From Rhizophagus clarus (Eukaryota > Glomeromycota > Glomeromycetes > Glomerales > Glomeraceae): a stretch of DNA of 64,000 bases. Positions 24,961 to 37,760 of this stretch are shown here, piece by piece. Each line of letters starts with the position of its first letter. The stretch's first letter is position 1. The notes under the pieces were generated by a model, which saw only the letters and a list, made by a program, of their open reading frames with translations, did not search any database and was not told where the DNA came from. The position numbers and the translations under genes were made by a program. The DNA lies in the NCBI GenBank assembly GCA_015698045.1, contig BLAL01000169.1, positions 186,001 to 250,000 on the forward strand. The letters are read 5' to 3'.

Positions 24961-27900
24961 ATGAGTAACTTTTCCATAGAAATCGACGATAAAAAATTTT
25001 TTATCGATAAATCTGACGTTGATATCGATAAAGGTAATCCTATTACGAAGATAGAAGTATCGCCGAATGAAGAATACTTAGTTATTTATAGCGAAGATGA
25101 ATCGATCGTCGGGTGGAATATATCTGATACAAATAAGGAAAAACATAGTACAGTTTATGGGATCAAAAATATGGACAAAATATGCGTTTCCGATGATAAA
25201 AAGCTTGTTTATATTTGCAATAATAAACTTGGTAAGTAAATAACGCATCTATTCCGAAGATTTTTAAAAATATTAATCTAATATTTGATTATTTGATTAG
25301 AAATAATCGATATGAATAATAACACACAAAAGATTAAACTATATTATGACGATAATATTTATCAGAATCATTGTACCTTTAATGTAAAAGGTGAATTTGT
25401 TATATGTAATGAAGTTTCGGAACAAAAAAAAATTCTTCGGATTTATTCCACAGAAATTAAAAATAACAAATGGAAGTGTAAACAAAATTATGGGATACCG
25501 CAAGATTATGAACTAATTAACATATCAAAATACAATAAACTTTATTTACTCTTAAGTAATTGTATTTATGAATGGGATATAGAAACTGAAAAAAATGTAA
25601 GAATATTTGCCGATGAGGAGAATGATGAGGTAATAAAATGCGTTAAATTATAATAAAAAAAAAAATATTTATATTAATTCATTATTTAATGAGTTAATAG
25701 TTTGAGAAAAGAGATATTAAAATTTCTAGAAACGAAAGGTTTATTTGTTTAAGAATCAAGTATGAAAAAATCAATGGTGAAGAATTTGAGAACGAGAAAA
25801 TCAAGGATAAGAATAAAATTATTATTTATTCAATTGAATTAGAAATTCCCATTGCTACTTTGAATTTAAATGATGGCATGTATTATTTTTATTTTTTAAC
25901 TCATTGAGTTTGATTATTATCGAATCTTAATTACTGTATTTACCTTTTTTTTTAATCAGAAATTTCATTATATGATATTATGAAACATATTGATTTGTCG
26001 TTGTATCCTTTGCTCCTTACTTTATTTGATCATAGCAGTGACATTTGGAATTCCACTATGAAATACTATTGGAAAATATGTTTAGATCAGAATTATCATT
26101 CATCAAAAGCATACCGACCCGAATTTTTTTCAAGTAATATTCAAATTGCAACTAAATACGCATTTGGAATTCTTGATGATGATTTTCTTAAGATTAAATT
26201 TGAAGAAAAATTATCGTTGAAAAATTATGATGAATTAAGTAATGAAAATGATAAAACTATTATTGAATGCTGGAATATGTATTTAAATTCTGATGAACGT
26301 GATGACGTCAACAAAATCAAAAATACGTTCAAACACGTGAATATTCTTTTATTTAAACCGTATCAAGATATATTATGCGTATTATTACTAGAAGTCAAGA
26401 AAGTCATAGAAGATGTATCACCAAGTAATTATGCAAGTGAAGGAGAATTAATTCATAACACAATTAAATGGAAAATAAGAATTAACGACTATAAAATTGT
26501 ATTGCAAGTTTTTAAAATTGACGATCATGGTAACAAATGGAGATTAATTTGCAAAAGAATTGAAAAGCATAATTTCGGAAAAGGACGGATACTTGGAATG
26601 AAATTAATTGATAACAATGATATTGTTATATTAACGACCGTTGGTCTTTTTGTTTATTATTTTAATGAATATAATATTTCTTTAAGTTATTTTTATTATT
26701 TAGATTTAAATAGACCGGATAATTATGAAAAAATTGAAAAAATATTTTCAAAAACAACTTTGCCTTTACCAATTCATGATAGTTTTAAACTAAATGGATG
26801 GGCTTTAAGTTTAGTAGATAATAAGTTGGCTCTTTTGAAATACGGTGGTGAATTATTAACATTCGCAATCGAAAATAATAATTTAGAATTAATAGAGGAC
26901 ATTTACAAAAATTGTATGAATTATTTTAAACAAGATTTAAGAAACAACGGAATATTTTTAAATATAATTACTTCTAAAATGCTATTGCTGAAAAACCATT
27001 TTCCAACATATATTGGAAGATATTTATCAGAGACAGATCTAATTATAGATTCCCCTTCTTACAGTATTGTAAATCAAGCTCGTTATACATTTCCTGCTCA
27101 ATTGGATAATTTGACGAATTCAAGTAGACAAAACTTACGAAAATTTATTGAAAAATGTATTTTATCATTAGATAATGTACAAAGTCCAAGCATTACTTTT
27201 TTAATTCCTTATATTAAGTTTGTTAATTATCCACAGGATTATAATTTTTGGAGTGATTTTTTTCTACCTGAACCCAGTCTATTTGTTGAAATAGTGAGCA
27301 AAGATATTTATAAATCATTGAGTATACGAGAATTAATTAATTTTAAATGGATTTCCTATGGATTTGTAAATTATCTTGTTATCTTGGTCGGACATCTATA
27401 TCTAGCTTTATACTTTTTTATAGCTATTAGTACAGTTATTTCGAATCAATCTCTGAACGAAAATCTAAATGCACATGAAGAAATATATACATTGTTTACA
27501 ATTATATTTGGATTCTTATTTCTGGTTATGTCATTACGTCGATTTCTTTATAAAATTTACAAGATATTTCAAAATTTGCTCTTCGAACTTGAGCTTATAT
27601 TCGATATGCTTTGGAATTTATTTGGTATGAATAAGATGTTTATTTTAAATTATTTGAAAGAAATGAGGAAACTTTAATTTATTATTTATACTTAAAAAAA
27701 TGTAGATATATTTTTGTATACGTTTACGATTTATATTTCTTTTCGTTGGCTTCGAACAATTGAAACAAGTGATCATTTAAATGATCATATAGCTTCGTAT
27801 CTTTCTTTTTCATGTTTATTATTATTTTTAAAATCAGTGACATATTTTAAGTTGTTTGATTTCTATGCTAGATATTATATAATCGTTGTTAAAGTTTTGA

Positions 27901-28796
27901 AAAAGCTATGGTTTTTCTTTTTATATTTCATAATAGCGATTTTGATGAGTTTCGCAATTGCGTTTTATATCCTATTATCACCAAAATCGAGTTATTCTTT
28001 AGACGAACTTACGGTTAATGATGACGATAATAATCCTTGGAATTTGATCCCTACTTACCAAGTATTTGAAAACGGTACTTTAAATAGCAATTTTCTTATT
28101 AGGCAAAATCCTGATGAGAACACAAATAGGTTCACAAGTTTATATAGTTCATTTTTTGCAGCATGTTTATTACTCTCAGGTACATTTTTCATTTATTATT
28201 TATTTAGTAAAAATATATATTTATTTATATATACGATGCTTAACATTACATCTTCTTTTAAATTTAATAGGTGATACTAGTTCATTTTCCAATTGGACAT
28301 TTGCAAAAAATCTGCCACTTACAATATTGATGATTTTATTCATATTCATAATGGTAATTTATATCTTGAATGTGTTTATCACACTTTTTGGTGAAGCGTT
28401 AAATGAAGAAGAAGTTGAAGCATCATATTGGAAAATGAAAGCAGAGGTATAATGTCGTTATTAATTAACATAAAATTCTTATATTAGAAAGTATTAAATT
28501 ATTTCGATTTTCTTGTAGTTTATTTCCGAAATTGAATTATTTTACCTATCGCCACGTCAGAGACGTTGGCAAATATGGTTTCCTGAAGTGTTGTATGTTT
28601 ATTCATTTATGTGTTTGGCTATTTATTTGATAATTTTTTTTTACCGAATCTTTTCTATTTTAGATATTTTAACGCAAAACTTGATGAAGCTCATGAAAAA
28701 ATTGAAAAATTAATTAATGAGGGTAAATGGAATACTAATGAGTTTCCGGAGATGAAGCAAGAATTGTTAAATAAACTCAGGATTCAACAGAAATAG
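24961..28796 (+). CDS. WD40-like/TRP-like ion channel protein, copy B
   Basis: Eight exons: 24961-25231, 25301-25629, 25701-25875, 25960-27624, 27706-28179, 28271-28446, 28519-28592 and 28664-28796. They sum to 3297 nt, 1098 aa. The last exons (176, 74 nt) have exactly the same lengths and phases as in copies A and C. The N-terminal part has WD40-like text (VSPNEEYLVIYS, then VGWNIS). The C-terminal channel core has S5 (IAILMSFAIAFYILL), pore loop GDTSSFSNW and S6 (ILMILFIFIMVIYILNVFITLFGEAL). It ends in the conserved SEIELFYLSPRQRRW block and a helical tail with EAHEKIEKLINEGKW. The intron 25876-25959 starts with GC where copy C has GT. No disabling change was found, so this copy looks intact. 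Confidence 0.8.
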
Positions 28797-30237
28797 ACTT
28801 GTTTAATTCAGCCGAAACTAACGTAATTTCGACCAGAATTATTATAATAGCACAAAGTTTTTCTTCATATTTATTTTTATTTATTATTTCTTTTCCATTG
28901 TAACAATATATTGATACCTTATCCAATATTTAAACAATAAAATTATTTATTTGCCAAGTATTGGAGCAATAAATCATAACTAAAATATTACACAACTTAA
29001 AATAAAGTAAATTAAAATACCCAACGAAAGATAATCTAATTTTTCACGGCTTCGCGTATTTTCTTATAGTTTATTATATATATGGCGCGTTGATATTACC
29101 AATTCTCTATCATACAATTTTAAATTATCAGTATTTTCTTTCCATTGGATTAATTATTTTTCCGCCTTTTTCCTTAAGTTGGTATGTGATTTACGCAATC
29201 GAAAAACAAATTAAGCAAATTGCAAATAATCGAACAAATTCGTTGATACAAATGTAAGTTTAATATTCTCCATCACCCATAATTTCTGCTATTTCAGTTT
29301 ATAGAAGTGGTAAAATTTTTTTCCGATCATACTGACTAAAGGGAATATGTTATTCTGTGCGCCTTGTTAATTTAAATATGATTCATTCAAAACTATAAAG
29401 TCAGAATATTAAAACTTGAAAGATATGCGATAATTATAAATCTTTGAAAACAAGATGGTAATGCTTTTTTTTTTAGAATTGATGAGTGAGTGAAATTTAA
29501 TGATTTATAGTTCGAACAAGTCGTTTAAAAGAAAATTGAAATTAACGTGACACACGTAAATAGCACGTCACTTTGCGCAATAAATTTCTTTCTCCTTTTT
29601 TCTCTTGTTTTATTTGGAAGACTAACGAACTTTAAGTGTAATAGATGTGCATCAAAATTACTTTAAAAACTAAATTCGAGACTGTTATTATTTTTCACGC
29701 TAAACCATAAAAGTATAACGTCCGCCAGCCGTCATCCAAAATGATTATGGCAAATGATAAAAGAAATGAAACAAGTTCGCACACCTAGATATTAGATGAT
29801 CGGTATTGGCTTAATTTGCTAAATCTAATTATCTGTTATGTAGTATCTAAAAATTGATTAGTCATTTTCTAATAAAGAAAAAAATAAAAAAATAATAATC
29901 GACTTTGACACTTCGTAAAGTAGCACCTGAGTGAATGTAGATTCTTTCTTTTTTTGATAATTCGGTCGGTATTATTAATCCGGATACTTTTACGATTGAT
30001 TAGGCATAATATTCTTACGTAAGGTTCTAAATTAGTCCAAGTGTAGTCTTAGTATTTTTTATAGAATATATTTATATATAATGCGCACTCTTTTTCATGG
30101 GTAATTTTTTTAGATATTTATAAAAAAAAAAAAATGTTTTCCTAGTTCCTGGCTTCAAATGAGACGATAGATAATATCAATGGAGTTGACATTAGAAGTT
30201 AGAACCGGTTGCAGTTGTGGATCTATAAATTTAATTT
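28797..30237 (+). repeat. 3' flank of copy B, duplicated after copy C
   Basis: About 1.4 kb downstream of copy B recurs at 35439-36914 plus 43778-44220 after copy C. Shared landmarks include TTACGCAATCGA..AACAAATT (29190 and 35990), GTATAACGTCC..CAGC.GTCATCC (29710 and 36680), CGACTTTRACACTTCGTAA (29900 and 36896) and GTGAATGTAGATTCTTTC. The gene and its flank were duplicated as one block. No gene is seen in the flank itself. Confidence 0.7.
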
Positions 30238-30269
30238 AGGTAATTTAGGCCAGTTTATATTGCTAATTA

Positions 30270-30738
30270 CAGTCGCCTCTGGATATAACGAACCTAATGT
30301 TCCAGCAATTTTTGTTCGGTATAGAATGAGTTCGTTATATAACGCCTATACTTTATATAACGCCTATACTGCAGTTCGTTATATAAATAAATAACAAGTA
30401 TGTGATTTCTATAAATATATTGTACGAACCTTCTGCTCCAGAGGATTTGGTATATATATCAAATATATATATTGAATTCAATTCTATCCTAAATAATTCT
30501 GGCCAAATTTATAGTGCCAATCAAGATATAATTTCGCATAACATAAATTTTCATGAACATATCACCATTTGTTTATTGATTACTGATAATCTTGGTCAGC
30601 GCTATAAAATTGGCCTGAATTAGTTTATGATCACATGACTGTTCGGTTTATGGCTAATATATCGGGGCTGATCAAATCGAGTTCGGATACGGTATATAAG
30701 AATTTATTATAAAAGTTCGTTATATCCAGTGGCGACTG
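30270..30738. mobile_element. pogo/Tc1-mariner-like MITE with TA target duplication
   Basis: The 24-bp termini CAGTCGCCTCTGGATATAACGAAC (30270-30293) and its inverted partner (30715-30738, one mismatch) are flanked by TA on both sides (30268-30269 and 30739-30740). TIRs that begin CAGTCG and contain TATAACGAAC are typical of pogo/Tigger-type elements. The 469-bp interior has no transposase. The block duplicated near 44210 reads through this site without the element, so it inserted after the duplication or was lost from the other copy. Confidence 0.75.
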
Positions 30739-30807
30739 TAGATAAATTTATATTAACTTCATAAATTCAAGCGATGAGAAATTTATAACATTCGGTTTTA
30801 AACCCTA

Positions 30808-31190
30808 GCTGACGCCGATATCAATAAAGGCGATTCACTAAATGAAGCAAGAATATTATAATCAAAAGATAAAATCAATTGTCGGCCGAAATGTATCTGA
30901 TACAAAAAAGGAAAAACACAATACAATTAATGAATTAAAAAATCTGGATAAAATATGCGTTTCTGATGATAAAAAGCTTTATAATAATAAACTTGATAAT
31001 TAGTAATGATAATTTGCTTGATTGGTATTTATTTAATTTTTCTGACAATTTAAAGTTCTTTTACCAGAAATAATCGATATTAATAATACATTGAGAAATT
31101 TATTTATAACAATCATTGAACTTATAATGTAAAAGGTGAATTTATTATATGTAATGAAGCAATAATAAATGGAAGTGTAAACAAATTTAC
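30808..31190 (+). pseudogene. Decayed 5' fragment of a fourth channel-family copy
   Basis: Text matching exon 1 of copies B and C (DADINKGD, a degenerate SIVG..VSDTKKEKHNT, then LDKICVSDDKKL), the first intron and the start of exon 2 (IIDINNT, then VKGEFIICNE). It lacks the start codon and carries frameshifts and stops. No downstream exons follow, so this is a truncated copy lying between copies B and C. Confidence 0.7.
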
Positions 31191-31569
31191 ACATTCACCT
31201 TGCTACATAGAAGCTTTTGTGCAATTCTGAATCAATAGAATTCGATAGAAATAATAAACAAAATTTTGTGATTTATTGGTGTATTAATTTATATTTTTAA
31301 AAAACAAAAACGTATTGGTTAATCGTTGTGAAATGTCTGGAACCTTCCTTTTTTAGATAATTCGCAAAGAAAATATGCAGTACAGGTAAATTTGTAGGAC
31401 GACTGTACCATAATAACCACAGATACGACAATATTCTTTGGGACAAACAAGGTAATATTTGACATAATAAATGTACGAACGAAATCAAAGAAATATATAA
31501 ATAAGATTATGCTTTTCCTTCAATACATACTTTTTTAAGCTAATAACTTACCTAATTTTTGACTGTCAA

Positions 31570-34500
31570 ATGAGCGACTTTCCCATAGAAATCGGAGAAA
31601 TCAACGATAACAATATCGATGGAACTGATATTGGTATCAATAAAGGTGAACTTATTACGAAGATAGAAGTATCACCAAATGAAGAATATCTTGTTATTTA
31701 TTATCAGAAAGATAAATCAATTGTCGGTTGGAACATGTTTGATACAAATAAGGAAAAACATAATACAATTTGTGGGATCAAAGATCTGGACAAAATATGC
31801 GTTTCCGATGACAAAAAGCTTGTTTATGTTTATAATAATAAGCTAAGTAAGTGATAGTAATAATTCGTTTACTTGTTTCTGACAATTTTAAAATGATATT
31901 TAATTTATTTAAAATTATTTTATTAGAAATAATCGATATGAATAATAACACACAAGAGATTAAACTAGATTACGAAGAAAATATTTATCAAAATCATTGT
32001 ACCTTTAATATAAAAAGTGAATTTATTGTATGTAATGAAGTGTTGAATCAAAAAGTACTTCGGATTTATTCCACACAAACTAATAAGAATAACAGATGGA
32101 TATGTAAACAAATTTACAAAATACCCCACGATTATGAATTAATTAAAATATCAAAATACAATAAACTTTATTTATTTTTAAATAATTGTGTTTATGAATG
32201 GGATATAGCTACTGAAAAAATTGTAAGAATATTTGCCGATGAGGCTGACGAGGAGGTAATAAAAATAAAATTGTTAAATTATTTAATTAAAAATGTTTCT
32301 ATATTATAATTAATTTATATTTAACAAATCAATAGTTTGAAAAAAAAGATATCAGAATCTCAAGTAACGAAAAAGTTATTTGCTTAAGAATCAGATATGA
32401 AAAAATCAACGACGAAAAATATGGGAACGAAAGATTCAAGGATAAAAAGGACTTAAAGGATAAAATTATTATTTATTCAATTGAATTAGAAATTCACCTC
32501 GCTACTTTGAATATAAATGATGGTATATATTATTTTTAGTCCATTGAGTTTTGTTATTTATCGAATCTTAATTATTTACCTTTTATTTATTTATTTTTTT
32601 TTTATTAGAAATTTCGTTTTATAATGTTATGAAACATATTGATTTGTCGTTATATCCTTTACTACTTACTTTGTTCGACCATAATAATAAAATTTGGGAT
32701 TCCATAATGAAATATTATTGGAAGGTACGCTTAGACCACTTAAATCTTTTATCAAATGAATATCGACCCGAAATTCTTCCAAATAATATTCAAATTACAA
32801 CCAAATACGCGTATGGAATTCTAAATAAAAATCTTCTCAAGATTAAATTTGAGGAAAAATTATCGTTAGAAAATTATGATAAATTGGGTAATGAAAATGA
32901 TAGAATGATTATGGAATCCTGGAATTTATATTTAAATTCTGATGAACGTGATGAAACTGAGAAAATCAAAGACATTTTCAAACATTTGAAAATTCTTTTG
33001 TTTAATCCATATAAAGATACATTACGCGCATTATTCCGAGGAGTCAAGAAAATCATGGGGGACACACCTTCAATTTATACAAGTAAATATGAGGATGAGT
33101 TAACTCATAAGGCAATTAAGTGGAAAATAAAAATTAACGACTATAACAAGTTTTTAAAAGAATTGACGATCATGCTAACAAATGGAATTTAATTTGCACA
33201 AGAATTGAAAAGCATAAATTTGGAAAAGGATGTTTACTTGGAATCAAATTAATTAATAGTGATGAAATTATTGTGTTAACAGCGATCGGTCTCTTTATTT
33301 ATTATTTTAATGAAGATATTTTTTTAATTTATTTTTATTATATGAATTTGATGTCATCACAAGATTTTGAAACAATATTTTCAGGAATTTCTTTTCCTTT
33401 ACCAAATCATGATAGCTTTAAGTTAAATAAATGGGTATCAGGTTTAGTAAATAATAAGTTAAGCCTTTTAAAATATGGTGTCGAATTATTGACATTCGCA
33501 ATCAAAGAACAGAATTTAGAATTAATAGAAGATATCTACAAAAATTGTATGAACTATTTTAGACAAGATTTGAGAAATAACGGAATATTTTTAAGTATTA
33601 TTACTTCTGCAATGCCATTGCTGAATGAATATCTTCCAAAATATATTGAAAGATTTTCGATTGAAACAAGTTTGATTATAGATTCTCCTTCCTATAGAAT
33701 AGAATATCAAGATCATTATATAAGTCCTCCTCAAATTGTTAATTTAACTGGATCTATTTTATGGACAAAATATGGTTATCCACTGCGTATGTTGTATAAA
33801 AAATTTTATAAAGATCGCATAAATTCTTCAGAAGATATACCGCCAACAAATATACCAAAAATTACATTTATGATTCCTTATATTAAGTTCGTTAATTACC
33901 CACAAGATTATAAATGGTGGATTGATCTTCTTATACCTCAACCTAGTCCATTTGTTGAGACGATGAGCAGAGATATTTATAAATCATTGAGTGGACGGGA
34001 ATTAATTAATTTTAAATGGGTTACCTATGGATATATTTATCATTTTATAATCATGTCTGGGCATGCATTTTTAGCTATGAACTTTTGTTTTGCTGCCAAT
34101 ACGGCTATTTTTGATCAATCGCAGCATAGATATGCGGCTTATAGAGAAATTTTTTTGCGAATTACGACTATATTCGGATTCTTTCATCTGTTTTTCGTGC
34201 TTCGTAAATTTGCTTACAAGATGTTTTGTGACACTCGTAATTTGTTTGGTGAATTTGAACTTATAAATAGTATAAAAGATTTAATTTTACTTCACGTCAT
34301 TTTAAGAATTATGAAAATTTATTTACTTACATCTGTTTAAATTATAGGTATATTTGTGTATTCGTTTACGATTTACACTTCAATTCTTTGGCTTCGAACA
34401 AGTGAAGCAAGTGACATAAATTATCAGATAATACCGTATCTTTCTTTTTCATGTCTATTTTTATTTTTGAAATTATTATCATTTTTAAACATAACAAAAT

Positions 34501-35438
34501 TTTATGGTACATATTATATAATCATCATTAAAGTTGCGAAAAAGTTATGGTTTTTCTTTTCCTGCATTATAATGATGATTTTGTTCAGTTTCGCAGTCGC
34601 GTTTCATATTCTGTTATCACCAAAATTGAGTTATTCTTTAGACGAACTTGTGATTAATGATGACCCTAATAATCCTTGGAATTTGATCCCTACTTTCAAA
34701 ATATTTGAAAATGGAACTTCTGACAGTTTAAATAGCAATTTTTTCATTTTACAAAATCCTGATGAGAACACAAACATGTTCACAATCTTGTTTACTTCAT
34801 TTTTTGCAATATGTTTATTAATCACGGGTATACATTATTTATTTATATATTTATTTATTTATTTTTTTTTTTAGCAAGAAGAAAAAATGTTCATTAATTA
34901 AATTATAAATATTTTTTTAAGGCGATACAAGTTCATTATCCAATTGGCCATATGAAAAAAATCCGTCACTTGTAATATTGATAGGTTTACTAATAGTCAT
35001 AATAATTATATTTATGCTGAATGTGTTTATTGCACTATTTAGTGAGGTGATAAAAGACGATGATGTACAAGCCTTATATTGGAAAATGATGGCAGAGGTA
35101 TAAATTCGTTATTAATTAATAAATTTGAATGTACTAAATTATTTTTATTTCTTGTAGGTTATATCCGAGATTGAGTTATTTTACCTATTACCATTTCAGA
35201 GACGTTGGCAAAAATGGTTTCCTGAAGTATTGTATGTCTATTTATTTATTTATTTATGAGTTTAAGTTATTTGTTTGATATTTGTTTACTGAATCTATTT
35301 TTAAGATATTTTAGCGTTAGTCTTGGTGAAGCTCAAATAGAAATTGAAAAATTAATTAATGAGGGTAATTGGAATATCAATGAATTTCCAGAGATGAAGC
35401 AGAATTTGCTAAATAAACTCAAGATTCAACAGAAATAG
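31570..35438 (+). pseudogene. WD40-like/TRP-like channel, copy C, frameshifted
   Basis: Exons by alignment to copy B: 31570-31846, 31927-32255, 32336-32522, 32609 to about 34269, 34348-34827, 34922-35097, 35158-35231 and 35306-35438. Exons 2, 6, 7 and 8 have the same lengths as in B. Exon 4 is broken near 33150-33165: the text after GACTATAA is 7 nt shorter than in B, so the frame ends at TAA about 33190 and resumes from about 33170 in another frame. The exon 4-5 junction is also odd: the donor used in B is gone and a GTATAA donor at 34270 would remove about 8 residues. The pore reads GDTSSLSNW. Otherwise splice sites and reading frame are well kept, so the break is either recent or a base-calling error. 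Confidence 0.7.
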
Positions 35439-36914
35439 TCTCGTTAATTCAGTCGACATTAACATAATTTTTAGCATCTGTAATATGTAACAACCAAGTT
35501 CTTTCTTTTTTTTTCTTGTGATAACACATTAATACCTCATAATAAATTTATTTAACCAACAGATCGTAATTAATATTATCTTTATCCTATTAGAAAGAAA
35601 ATTAAACATCGAATGAAAAAATATCTAATTTCTTATGGTTTTGCTCATTTTCTTATATTCAAACTACTTATAACTATCTCAAAATAACAAATTTAAAGTG
35701 GTTCAGTCCGTATAAAACATTAATAATTATTGAACTCAATAATGTAAGCCAAGAAAACTAACTTCAGTTGACTACAAAATTTTTTAAAAGTGCAATTTTT
35801 GAAAGTTGGGAGCGTCAGCTTCCTCGTAAGAGAATTTATTTATATCGTATTATATATTTAAGAAAAGAAGTTAAGGAATACTCGAACTTAGTAGTAGCGG
35901 TTTTTTACCTGATGATATTATGTATAGATTTTAAGTGTAGTTTTCCATTATTTTTTTTCATGTTCTTCTATATCTGCTTCCGCTGAAATTACGCAATCGA
36001 TAAACAAATTAAGCAAATTGCAATGATCGAACAAATTCGTTGATACAAAATATAAGTTTAAAATTCTCCATCACCCATAATTTCTGCTGTTTCAGTTTAT
36101 AAAAGAGGTAAAATTCTTTTCCGATCATACTGACTAAAAGGAATATGTTATTCTGTAAGAGTATCTTGAGAGCTCTCCCTTTAAACTTGTTTTACTCAGA
36201 AATCTAGACACTGTAAATAATAATAACTAAGAAAATTTAACAGAATAAACTCGGCGCTCTGTTAATTTAAAATATGAAAATTCAAAATGCAACGATAAAT
36301 TACATTCATCACTATAAAGCCAGAATATTAAAACTTGTAAGATATGTGATAATTATAAATCTTTGAAAACAAGTTGGTAATGCTTTTTTTTAGAATTGAT
36401 GAGTGAGTGAAATTTTATAATTTATAGTTTGAATACGTCGTTTAGAAGAAAAATTTTTTTATGAGATTTAACGTTGACACGCATGAACAAGCACTTCACT
36501 TTTGTGCAATAAATTTCTTTCCCCTTTTCTCTTATTTGGAAGACGAACGAACAGTTAGAAATACTAATTAAGTTATAGATTTTTAAGAGTAATATACAGT
36601 ATGTGCATCAAATTACTTTAAAAACTGATATTTGATAAATTGGAGACTGTTATTATTTTTCATGTTAAAACATAAAAGTATAACGTCCACCAGCTGTCAT
36701 CCAAAATGTAATAAAAGAAATGAAACAAGTTCAGTACAAGTTCGCACACCTAGATCTTGATCAAATTGACTAAATATTAGATGATCGTGATTATTGGCTT
36801 AATTTGCTATATTTTAAATTGTAAATTTAATTATGTAGTATCTAAAATTAATTAGTTAATTTTCTAATAAAGAAAGAAAGAAAGATAATAATAACCGACT
36901 TTAACACTTCGTAA
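35439..36914 (+). repeat. 3' flank of copy C, duplicate of the copy B flank
   Basis: Collinear with 28797-29918 but with small indels. It stops matching at CACTTCGTAA (TAA at 36912-36914). The match resumes at 43778 with TAAAGTAGCACC, the other side of a large insertion. Confidence 0.7.
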
Positions 36915-37173
36915 GAGCAATGACATCTAACATACTAAAAAAATAATGTCCGCGTTTAGATTACTCCGTATAAATAAAGCTGATTTGAATTGTGTAACAT
37001 ACATCATGTGACGCAACTGACACGTATTACGTCTGAATTGAGTAAAATGTACGATTGGTTCGTCACAATGCGAAAATTGCAGGCAAGTTCCATTTACTTG
37101 CATAATCAATTAATCGATAGGTGAATTATAATTTTACTTTAATTATAATTACTTTTATATCTTTTTTTTTTTT

Positions 37174-37485
37174 CTCTTGACTCAGCTTTATCTTTCAGGT
37201 ACAGAGTGGAACAATCGCGAAATTTCGGTTTGTGCGACGTTCGTTAATCGCGAAATTTCGATGTTCGTTAATCGCAAAATTTCGGTTTGTGTGACGTTCG
37301 TTATCAGGTGAGTTGATTTTTTTGTTTTTACCTTCTATTTTCGGTTAATTATGATTGATTACTAATTTTTTTTTACACTTTATTTCTTTTCTTTTCTTTT
37401 CTTGATTCAGCTTCGTCTTTCAGGTTCAGAATGGAACAATTGCGAAATTTCTATTCGTGGCTTTGTGCAATGTTCATTATGATTC
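37174..37485 (+). repeat. Diverged direct repeat with iterated CGAAATTTCG palindromes
   Basis: A block at 37174-37300 and a diverged copy at about 37400-37485 share (TTCAGGTWCAGARTGGAACAATYGCGAAATTTC). Inside the first, the 15-mer AATCGCGAAATTTCG occurs at 37213-37227 and 37246-37260 and as AATCGCAAAATTTCG at 37270-37284. The core CGAAATTTCG is its own reverse complement. It lies upstream of the OB-fold gene, in the 5' part of the inserted element. Confidence 0.6.
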
Positions 37486-37760
37486 TTTTTTTGTTTTTGA
37501 TATGAATTTTTTCTTTGGTTTTCTGCTAATTACTAATTTTTCTATTATTTTCTTTTATTTTCTTTTAATTTCTAGATTCTAAGTCAGGAGATTTTTTTTA
37601 CACAAAATAATTTAGTATATAATATCAGATGTCAGATGTTTCAACTCTCCATTATTATTTATAAATAAATTATAGTAAAAAAAAATATATAAATAAATAA
37701 GTTTTTCTTTCCTACTCAACAGAGAAAAATATAATTTTATTTATTTTTACAATTACAAAA

